From Beroe ovata (lineage: Eukaryota; Ctenophora; Nuda; Beroida; Beroidae), in contig CAMPET010000306.1 in the NCBI GenBank assembly GCA_946803715.1, forward strand, positions 30,808 through 80,123: a stretch of 49,316 nt of DNA, read 5' to 3'. Below, one piece after another: positions 34,415-46,400 of the stretch (within the stretch, counting starts at the first letter, position 1; each line of letters opens with the position of its first letter). The notes beneath the pieces were generated by a model. That model had not been told where the DNA came from, did no database searches, and saw nothing but the letters and a program-made list of their open reading frames with translations. The translations under genes were made by a program, and so were the position numbers.

Positions 34415-37400
34415 GTAATCCTGAGAGATTTGACTTCTGTAACTTAGGATTGAGTCTGAAACTCAATACTTCATGCTCTTTTGACTATGGCACAGCGTTT
34501 CACTTCTCATTCCAGTATTGAACCCCTGTCAATCCCATACTTTTCTGTGTTCCATATTCAGGACTCGATCATGATCTCATTCAACTGAGTATTGAGTCCC
34601 TCATTCAAANGGCGTGTGCAGAGCTGGACATTTCTGTCCCCTGAAGTCTGCCACCGCCACCCAACAAGTGTGTCAACCGGGACACTACTGCGAGGAGAAT
34701 AGCCCTGCTCAGACACCATGTCAGGTGCCGTGTTAACTTCCAATTAGGTTTCAATTCCGACTGATATGGAGGTTTCGTTTCCCTTGCTAGCTTTCCTGAT
34801 GAATTGGGACCTTCTGGTATGAGCATTCATGTAGACATGTCGTGACTTTCTTTCTTTATTCAGTTTCTTCCGCAACTGTTTGTTTCTCCGATTATTACTT
34901 CCCACAACTGTTTGTTTCTCCGATTATTACTTCCCGCAACTGTTTGTTTCTCCGATTATTACTTCCCACAACTGTTTGTGTCTCCGATTATTACTCTCCG
35001 CAACTGTTTGTTTCTCCGAAGTATACCCGTTTCTCCCCAGGACGGTACATATATGACGGACACAGGCGCCACGTCCTGTCTGCAGTGTCCCCAGAGCAAG
35101 ATCTGTAGTGGGACAGGGACAGTGGACCCTGACCCTTGTCCCAAGGGACACTACTGTATAAAGGTGGGATCGCGGTTAATAAGGGACGTTATCTCAGCCG
35201 ATTTCCCTATAGTTTCGATCGATTTTCAAAATTTGAGTCCGGTAACCCCACGTAATTTTCTCGATTTCCGAAGGTCTCAGACACTCCCTCACAATTCTCC
35301 CTCTCTGTCTCAGAGTGTTGGAAGTGCGGGTGGTACCCCCTGCCCAATCGGCACTTACAACCCAGAGTTGGGAGCCGGGTCCAAGACCAAGTGTCTGCCC
35401 TGTGCTGCTGGGTCTTATTGTGCTAGCACCGGGCTTGCTGCTCCTACAGGTAGAATGGGATGAAATTCGGTTCATTCGAGAATAACTTTGAACGATCATT
35501 CTAATAAGTCGATTTTCTGAAGGTATGCCCTCCACATTCTATCTCCTCAAACAATCACTAATTCAGGAGTGTGTGATGACGGGTTCTACTGTGAGTCTGG
35601 TGTAAATACAGCACGTCCAGATGGCAAGAACAATGAAGGTACTGAGGAAAAATCACGCTTCTAAAATTTCATTCCTTCACAAAAATAGTAGCTGGCGGTT
35701 TTTAACTTACTTTTTGCATATGTTTCAGGCGAAGGAAGGGAATGTGACGCGGGTTATTACTGTCAAAATGGTCAGAGGAATATGTGTGATCCTGGTTTCT
35801 ATAGCAACACACGGGGCCTTGCTGAGTGTGTCGGTATGTTAAAAACATGGAACAACAGTGAATTCTGCCACTATTCAGTCCACTATTTAGTCCACTATTC
35901 AGTCCACTATCTATAACACACACTTACCCCTCTCTTCCCAGAGTGCGAAGCAGGATACCTGTGTCCAGGAGGGGAGAACAGTCAGGTGAAGTCTGACTGT
36001 ACTAACGGTGGATACTGCACGGGGGGTAAGTGTTTCACGTCAAATGGGGGGGGGTTCCTTCTTGGTATCTCCCATCCTTGGGGGTTTTGCCCCATGGTTC
36101 AATGGGATGGTCTTAAGAATGTTGGTTGTTTTTTACGGTTGCTGGAATCCAATTTCAGGAAACTGGGAAGCGGAGTTATGCGATGTCGGAACATACAGTG
36201 CTCAGTCTGGTGCACAAAGTGACGCTGTCTGTCAGTTATGCCCTCCCGGCCAATATTGTGCTGAACAAGGAACAACCAGCCCATCCGACTGTGATGCTGG
36301 GTGAGTGATTATTCCATATATGGTGTGGTTTCAGTCTTATGATTCCTTATTTGGTATGGTGGTACTTGTTATTCCATATTAGGGATAATTATCACTCGCA
36401 GGTACTACTGCACGATTGGTGCAGTGGCCGCTGCCCCTACCCCCGATGGGGACACCGGTGGGCAGTGCAAAGCTGGGACATTCTGTCCTCAGGGGTCCTC
36501 AGCGCCTCAACCCTGTTCCACCGGGTCAGCGTGTACTGTGGACGGGCTGGCGGCTCCCGACCAAACTTGTTCTGCGGGTTAGTGCGGGGAAATTGAGAGA
36601 GCTATCTTCAGAGCGAAATTACTAGAAATGAGCAGATATGGAGCAGTTTTATCATGGATTTTAAGCTGACTTTACGAAAATTGCACATTCTGAGTGAGAT
36701 CTTAAAGGAGAGCGCAGGTGGTTCCTAATCGCACACACGACAATCATGCACTTCAGTCATACACTTCTCAGGGTATTTCTGTTCGGGTGGAGCTGCAGTG
36801 GTGAATCCGACAAGCATGAAGTGTCCCGTGGGGAAGTACTGCCTCGCGGGAACCCTCGAACCGACGACTTGCCCTGAAGGAACTTACAGGTTTGTGTGTG
36901 TGTGTGACGTCATTCGCGGGTGGGAATCTTCTCTCAATGAGGTTTAATCAATAGGTTCGTCACTCGTGAGGAGTGATGGCGATTTTTGCGTCCCTTGGTA
37001 GAAAATATCGAGGATATGACCCCCGTCCCTCTCCCTCAGGGATTCTGTTGGGGCTGAGAGTGAGAGTGATTGTGAGAATTGTCCCGCTGGAAGCTACTGT
37101 GAGGACACCACCGCGGTCACGGGCAAGTGTCTCCAAGGGTTCTATTGCCCAGAGAAACAGACATCCAGTGCTCCGTATCAGTATGAGTGTCAACCTGGAC
37201 ATTTCTGTGAAACAGGTAGGTTTGAGGTTCACTATTTGGGATTAAGTCTCTCTTTGAGATTAAGCCCATCCTCGAGAATGAGCTCCTCTATGGGATTGAG
37301 GCTTCATCTTGATTGGGGAGTATAAGGGCTGGTGTTGTATTTTGCACCAACCTCGAGTGATTCCCGGTCTCGCGTTACCATGACTACTGTTGCCAGGGTC

Positions 37401-40400
37401 CACAAATCAACAGAGCTGTCCAGCCGGTCAGTACCAGCAAGATTACAGCCAATCCGAGTGTTTGGACTGCGATGCTACCAACTATTGCCCAGCACCCGCT
37501 ACGAGCACTTACACAATCTGTCCCGAAGGTGAGTACTGAGTATGGTTGCTATAGCAACGCGTGCTCATGACTCATGTGTTGCTAAGCAGCCCATATCTCT
37601 CAGGTTATTTCTGTCCGACTGGAACTGGCCCATACACGACAAATCCGTGTCCTGCGGGAACATACAGCGACACTCCAGGTATAATAACCAGATTTCTGGA
37701 GCTTGTCATTTCTCTACAAAGATTTGTTCCCACAATCCTACATTTTGTGGGACTTGTGTATTGATAAGTTGGATCGAGAATCGCTGTTACATGCCTCTTG
37801 TCATGTTCAGGGTTGAAGGAAGCGGAAGAGTGTCAGCCGTGTCTGGGAGGATTTTACTGTCTTGAGGGAACCAGTGAACCTGAGCTAGAATGTGCTGCGG
37901 GATACTACTGTGATTCTGCGGCAGTGTCTGTGGGTTTCATGAATACGATCAGATTGGATTCCTGATTTAGATTCCTGATCACTGTTGTGGATTTCTGTTT
38001 TTCTTGATCCAACCCCCTCTTTCTCCATCTCTAGGCGGAACATAAGCCATGTCCTGCCGGAAGTTACTGTGAAGTGAGGTCTGCAGCTCCTACCCCCTGC
38101 CCTGCAGGCACATTTAGAGCAGCTAAGAAGGGGCAGAGTGTAGAGGATTGCACACCCTGTTCTCCGGGAAAGTGAGTAGTATATTCGCATCGCACATGAC
38201 ATGATCATGATAATATAGAAGATGGTTGGCAGGCTCTTTGTTCAGTTATTTTGATCTCTTATTTGATCTCTTATTTGATCAGTTATTTTGATCTCTTTTT
38301 GATCCTTCCTAATATTGTTGTCTCCCATTAGATCTCCCATTTCTTGTTCCTTTAAACTATAAAATTGTCAGAATTGATCCCATTCTCATCATCATGACAA
38401 CTTACAGATATTGCGAGGTGCCTGGTCTGACAGAGGAGTCAGGTGAGTGCGCGGCTCAGTACTACTGTACAGCACGTGCACAGTTCGCGCAGCCTGACGA
38501 CGGCACCACGGGAAATATTTGCCCAGCTGGAAAATACTGTCTCGGTAAGTTGGGAATTGGATCGGATCTTGACCGAGGAAACGAAATGAACTTGAGACTG
38601 GAGTCAAACTAACCCTGCAGTTGTCAAGAATCAACATGTTTTTGGGTTATGTTTTCCGATATGTGTCTGTTTTGATCCGTTTATCCTCAGCGGGCACGTC
38701 AATACCACAGAACTGTCCGGCGGGCAGCTACATGGATATGGAGGGTAACTCAGACCCCGACTGTTTCCCGTGCCCTGCGGGCAAGTTTTGCGGGGAGGCA
38801 GACGAAACGGGCGGGAATGATTGTGCTGCCGGGTTTTATTGTATGACGGGAAACAAAGTTGCTAATCCTGAGTGAGTAAAACAGGAGACTCACTCACATT
38901 TTGCAATCATCTACATTCTACATCCTACACTATCAGAACACTTGCACTCTGGATCTTTACAATAACACCTTCATCACTAACATCACCCATCTGTTTGCCT
39001 CAGTTCGACAGTTGGTGCAGATGTCGGAGGTCCATGCCCAGAGGGGACCTACTGTCCCGCTGGCTCGTCCACACCCACTGACTGTCCTGATGGACGGTAT
39101 AATGGGCAGACTGAGCAGGCAGAGTGCAAAGTGTGCCCTGCGGGATCATACTGTAATAACAAGGTATTTCGTAGTGTAGGGTTTATTAAGGAGCATTGGT
39201 ATGAAGTATGAAGTATCAGTGGGAAGCAATGAATATGAGGTTTCTTGAAGCATTTTTAAGCATATTTTCACTCTCGTGAAGCACTCTAACCTGCAAGTTA
39301 TTTTGCATGATTCCTCAAGCTAATGGAACTGATTTCAGTACGTGCATCTTGTAACAGACTTATCTACCTGGGTAAATCATCCTTCTCCTTATATCATAGC
39401 AGTTATTCTCGATTCACATTCCATATTCTGAGCTCAGATTCTAAACGTATTTCAATCTCCATGGTGCTCTGCTATTCTGATGATTTGCCAATTCTATTGT
39501 ACAATCCTCCCGCCCCTCCAGATCGAGCCCGTCCAGTGCCCGCAGGGCTATTTCTGCCCTGAGGGAACGGGTAGTAACTGGAGTCCGTGTGACAAGGGAA
39601 CATTCGGAGCTGCTAAAGGGCTGACAGAACAAGACGGTTAGTTGGACTGAATGTGGAGCTTGCGCTGACAACATCAGAATCTTGAAAACATCCAGCCAGG
39701 AGATCGATTGAGTTTCGAAACTCCTTCTCGTGTTTTCCGACTCCTGCTTCATTGCGAAATTCTATTCCCCCTCGTACAGAATGCACAGACTGTTTGCCCG
39801 GTAAATACTGTAACGAGGTGGGACTTACTGAGCCGGCTGGTGACTGTGACGCTGGGTACTTCTGTGTCAACAAAGCAACAGTGAGCAACCCATCTGATGG
39901 AACGACAGGTTACTACGCGCGTTGCCATAGCAACATTATCTCCTCCTCAACAGCGCGCGCCCCCTCTGAGTGAAAAGAAAGAATTTTCCACTCATCTTGC
40001 AACCAACTGTTTCCTGCTGTCTACTTATCTGACAGTTTCCGTCTCCCTCTGCAGGGAATTCTTGTGGTCTGGGCACTTACTGCCCTGCGGGAAGCAGTAC
40101 CGCTACCCAGTGTGCAGCTGGAACGTACAACGACGAACAGAAACAGGCGGAGTGTAAAGACTGCCCTGCTGGTTTGTATGCACGGAGAGAATGCATTCGT
40201 TTTTCAGAATCTATGTTTTTGTCCTCAAGTCAAATAGTCTGGGTATAGATCTTTTCCTTCAAAAAAACTTGCCACATTTTGATTGACGACAATCATTGTT
40301 CCTTAATTCCTTNTTGAGGATAACTTCCAAACGGATTGAGGTATTGTCTTGAAACTTCTATCACACCTCAAGGACCATTAGAAACTCGGACAGCCAAAAT

Positions 40401-43400
40401 TTCATGTCCATCCGATTATCGATTCCCAAGTTAAGGGCCGGCATATCCCCTTATCTGAACTAAACTGGTCCTCTTGAGTGGGCGATTGAGGATAGCTCCC
40501 AAACGGATTGAGGTATTAACTTGAAACTTCTATCACAGCTCAAGGACCATTAGAAACTAGGACAGCCAAAATTTCATGTAAATCCGACTATCGATGCCCA
40601 TGTTAAGGGCCGGCATATCCCCTAATCTGTACTAAACTGGTCCTCTTGAGTGAGCGATTGAGGATAGCTCCCAAACGGAATGAGGTATTAACTTGAAACT
40701 TCTATCACAGCTCAAGGACCATTAGAAACTAGGACAGCCAATATTTCATGTCTATCCGACTATCGGTTCCTTAGTTAAAGGCCGACATTTTGACGGACAT
40801 ACATTGTTCGAGGGATGAAAATCCCTAATGGAAATCAACCCTTTTCCCAGGTTTAGCAACGCGGGTTGCATGTGGAGTGGGTACTTACAATCCTGATCCC
40901 AGAGGACAAGCAGAGGGAGCTTGTCAAGCGTGTACAGAGGGCAGTTATTGTGATGAAATTGCTATGGATCAACCTGCAGGTGAGGGCCCGGGGGTGAAAT
41001 GATGTTTGAAATCTTCCTTTTCATGGAATCATAGTTGCCATTAAACAGACCTGGTTTCAACATCACTATAATTCAAAACATCGCCCAAGAGCAACATTTC
41101 CAGCAACCCTCCCTCTCTTATCTTTTCCCGCAGGGTTGTGTTCGGCGGGCTACTACTGTACGGGAGGAGCGACCACACCCACCCCGCCTGAGGGGGGTAC
41201 CGGCGGGAGATGTACACCGGGACACATTTGCCCGGCGGGTAGTCCCGCGCAACAACCGTGCCCGCCCAGATACTTCTGTGAGGTAAGAGGGAAGAGAGGG
41301 TTTCTTTTGTTTCTGATGGTCTTTGTGATATGGTAGGAGTGTCAAATCAACCATTCTATTATTTTGAGAGCTACTCTCAAAAGCTTACCTGAACTGATCA
41401 CTTATGACTTATGAGTAGATGGTTATGTCGGCTCTTGAGAACTGGTCAATGCCATCATTACTTGAGAACTGATCATTACTTGAGAACTGACTTGTTTTAA
41501 GGCTGACGGGATGAGTGAAGTGACTGATGAAGATCATATCTGCCCAGAGAAATACTACTGTCCTGCAGGAACAAGTTCTCCTGATGAAAATATCTGTACT
41601 GAAGGTAAAGAAGCTGATAAACTGGTGTCAAGATAGCGGTGACACAGTCAAGCGGTGTCAAGAGTTAATTGGTGTCAATCATAATATGATGGACGATGGT
41701 CTATGACACCTAACACCGTTTCCTCCCCAGGAAACTACTGCCCCCAAGGGACGGGAGCTGCCCCTATTCCCTGTCCAGCCGGGAAATACTCGGCGGATAC
41801 CGGGCTATCCGATTCCTCGCAGTGCACTGATTGTGATGCTGGATTCTACTGCCCTGAAGCTGCTCAAACTGAGGTTAATTCTTTGCTCGGTGATGATCCT
41901 CAGTGTTAGGCAGCACTAGAAAAGAGCTCTCGATATCTTCTTGTGGATACTCGCAGTTTTTCGAATGAATGATCTTTTCTCAGTTATGCATCACTCTTCT
42001 TTCCTAGGTTGACACGGAAAACAACGCTTGCCCGGCCGGTTACTACTGCCCAGTGGGGACCGCTGAGAAGTTCACCTTCCCCTGTAAAGCTGGGGCGAAG
42101 TGCCCTGAGGTGAGCAATAATTCTATCCCTTCTTAGCAACTAAAGCAATGTCCTGGCAACCGTTACCTAGCAACATCCATTTATCCAGGGTGTTGCTGCG
42201 TCCATTAAATGCCCTGGAGGGAAGTTCCAGGATCAAACCGGACAGACAACGTGTGACGCTTGTCCTGCTGGAAAAGTGTGCAAACCGGACCCCACCTCGT
42301 GAGTCCATAACGCACTGGAGCACTTATTCTTTCATGACCATAAACTGAGTCCATGACACTTGACACAGTCGGATTATTGCTCCTTCATAAACATTTTTGA
42401 ATGATGACGTCAAATTTCCTCCCCTCAGGGACGTTGGAGTGGTGAACCCTGCTGACTGTCCTCCTGGTAACTTCTGTGAAGGAGGCAACGAAGATCCCGA
42501 GGTAGAATGTCATGAAACAGTTGCTATAGCAACAGTCAAAGTCCCATGAATGTTGTCAAGGCAACACTGATTGTCCTCTGTTTCAGAAATGTCCTGCGGG
42601 AACTAAGTCCCTGGCATCAGAGCTCTCGGCAGCAGCTCAGTGTGCACTGTGTCCAGTAGGGAAGTTTTGCGCCCAACCTGGACTCACAGCAGATTCAGGG
42701 AACTGTAACGCTGGATACTTCTGTCAGCAAGGTAGTGATACTTCATGGAAACCATCACTTTTTGTGACCTCCGGCGCGGGAAGTTCGCTCAAATTTAAGG
42801 TATATTGCGAGTGTATGTTGGGTTTTTGAATCTCATGATTCATTTCCCAGGAGCGTTCCGATCTGATCCCCCATCGGAAGATGAGCACGGAAATAAGCCG
42901 TGTCCAGTTGGACATTACTGTCTGGAGGGAACCACCGCTCCCACACCATGTCCTAAAGGTTTGTCTTGGCAAGATTCCAAATACCCCCTGAACCTCTGTA
43001 TCAATGATCAACTCGAAGAGGCACAGGGTGTACCGTTAACATGATCGATTGACAACCCTATCAGGAACCTATCGTGGTGCGGTTGGTGCAGTGTCAGTTG
43101 ACGACTGTGTGGATTGTGATGTCGGGAAGTATTGTGCGACTGCAGGTAGGATATCGCCTTGACACCACTCCTCCTTAACACCACTTTTCAATTATTCCTT
43201 GACATCACTTTTTAGTGATTCCTTCAATCCTTGACATCACTTTTCCTTGACACCACTCGGCCTTGACATCACTTTCCGGAGCTTTGTTGACACCACTTTT
43301 GTTTGTTCCGTATCACTGACACCACTCCCAGGACTAACTGAACCAACTGGTCCGTGTGATGCCGGCTACTATTGTGTCAGTAGAAATGTTGAACCTACAC

Positions 43401-46400
43401 CAACTGAGGACCAGATAGGACGACCATGTGATGCAGGTGAACTGATTTCGTGATTTCGTGATTTGTTCGATAGTTGAACACCCCTCACATCTTCCTGAAA
43501 TTCGGTTGACGGGAGAAAGTTGAACTATCAGTTGAAACAGTCACCTTTTTCCAGGGTATTACTGCGAGGCAGGGAAAGATCAAGAAGAGTGCCCTCCTGG
43601 GACATATTCTCCAAACACCGGTATGTGAATTGTAAAAGAACTGGTATCAATTATTCCATATATGGTCAAAGCAAAGTCACGTGACTCCTGCTCTTCCTCA
43701 GGATTGGTAAGTGCGGAACAATGTCTCCTCTGTACGGAAGGCAGGTACTGTGAAGGAGGAAGAAGTGCAACCAGTGGTGATTGTGAACCTGGCTGCTACT
43801 GCCCTGGTATGATTTTTTCTCCTCTATGAATACCAGCTTTCGACCAAAAGTTCCGTTATCATTTCAGCGATATTTTCCCCCGAAAAGTCATATTCCTCAC
43901 ATTCAGACCCCCATCTTCTCCGATTTCATTCAGGATCATCTCACCTCTCAGACTATTTCATAAACGTCCTCCCTCTTTCCCTTCCAGAGGGTAGTTCAAA
44001 CCAGTGTGAGGAGGTGTGTACTCCGGGCCACTACTGCGAGGGAACATCACCCAGTGAACGGGAGTGTCTCGATGGAACTTATCAGGATGAGGTATGACGA
44101 ATGATGTCTCCGAACAATATCCTCATTTTGTGTTTACCTCTTGCTACAACTTACTTCCCTCTCTAAGATTCTTTAACCTGTTTCAATGCTACGTTCCTAT
44201 CTCCGCACTCTAATCCCTCTCTTTCCAGGCCCGGCAGTCGGAGTGCAAGGAGTGTAACGCGGGATTTATGTGTCCGGTGGGGGCCGTGACACAAAGCCCG
44301 TGTCGGGCAGGTTACTACTGTCCTGGTGGAACCGGGGAGACCACCAACCTGTTACCATGTCCTGCGGGTACCTACTCCAGTGCTACGGACCTCTCATCTG
44401 ATGATCAGTGTACTCAGTGTGACGGTAAGAACAGGGGGAGAGGCTGATTTGTACGACGTGTCGATTCCAGAGAGCGTCATCCAAGTTATCTCCTTTCACG
44501 AATGAACTTATTGCTTTGAACGAAAATCCTTGGGAAAAATGAAGATCCTTCTATAGACCTTCGAATGAAATCGTCATTTGCTCTGATTGGCATTCCCTCA
44601 GGTGGTCACTACTGTGAAGAACCTGGTTTGACAGAACCAACTGGTAAATGTGACCCCGGGTACTATTGCACGAGTGGTGTCAACAGCAAGACACCCTCTT
44701 TCTCCAGTACAGGTAACACAGAGAATCCCTCTTCAATCAGCATATTTCTTTATTCTTTGTATCCCGATATCGTCAATTCATACCTTATAGTCCATTCTGA
44801 TCCATCTTATAGTCAGAGATTTTACTCGAGTTCGCCAGCCATGTAAGACTCATTTGACACCACTCCATTTGATACCACTCCATGTCTTACTGACACCACT
44901 GTCCCACGATTTGATTGACACCACTGCCCCATGTCACAGGAACGGGTGGAGAGTGTCAGGCGGGTTACTACTGCGAGGAGGGGGAGACAACTGCACAATC
45001 ATGTCCCGGGGGAACTTACTCTGATACAAATGGAGCGGTGAGTGTTCCCCCACCTCCGTCATTGATTTCCTTTTTATCCTTTTTACCCAAAACCACAAGT
45101 AGGGAGCGGGTTTCCCTCACACAGAACCCACAAATGGGCGAGCTGTCATAGTTTCAATCTGAGACTGGCGGCCCACCCGGAAGAGAGCTATCTTAGAGTG
45201 ATTCTATAGTATCTCACCCGCTGGCCGATTATTGTTCTGCTTTTCGTGGAACGTGGCACCCTAAAGGAACTCCAAGGAACGAAGGAGGATGGAGAGACAA
45301 TAACATGAAGGTTCTGCTCACACTTTCTCATTTTTCAGTCCGAGTGTTCGCCCTGTGTTGCGGGATATTTCTGTCCAACCCGCACATCATCCTACCTTGA
45401 GAACCCCTGTGATGCGGGCTTCTTCTGCATAGCAGAGCAGAGCCAGCAAGCTCCCTGCCCGCCTGGTATGATTATAGTGCCACATATTCATCAATTGTCT
45501 TTGAGTACCCCATTTAACCGGTAAAGTGAATCATGCGCCAGGGCTGCTATCTTTGTTATTTTTCCTCTCCTTTCCTCTCAAACAATCTCCTTCCAAACAA
45601 TCTCCCCCCCTCCAAATCACAATTCCCTGCACCCGATCCCAGGCACGTACAACCCGGACACGTTGTCCACATCCGATACATCCTGTCTGAGTTGTGATGC
45701 AGGACAGTGGTGTAGCGAGGGTGAGAGTAGTCCAAACGGGCCCTGCACCGAGGGGTACTACTGTAGTGGGGGCAGCACCACACCCACCCCCGATCTCGGT
45801 AACGATCCTTCTGTTTCGAACTCGTCTTGAGTTTGAACTCGTCTTGAGTTTGAACTCGTCTTGAGTTTTGAACTCACATATAATATTCAGTTCAATACGC
45901 TGGATTGCTGCAATATTGTCGATATTTCGGACCTGGCATATTTGGCAAACTTCCTTGAATTAGTTTTTGACCTCATGTTTTTTACCTCACGTGTAGGAGT
46001 TGAAGGAGGTCCATGTCCGGAGGGGTCATACTGCCCCGAGGGGTCTGCAGCTCCAGTACCCTGTGAGCCCGGATTCTATTGTCCCAATACGAAACAAGCG
46101 CAGCATGACAAGACCCATATCTGCCAGGAAGGGTGCGTCTTTCATACAGAATCATATTTTAATCAGTCAGTCGAGTTATTCCATATATGGTAATCACGTG
46201 ACTCAGGTATTACTGTCCTGGTGGAGCTAGTACTCCCACACAGACTGAATGCCCACCTGGTAGCTATTGTGAAGCTGGGTCTAGTATCCACGAGCTGTGC
46301 CCCATGGGCACATTCTCTCCCGCCTCCAGATTAACTCGATCTGAGGATTGTACCATCTGTACTAAAGGTAAGGAAAGTAATTATTCCTTATTTAGTCATG

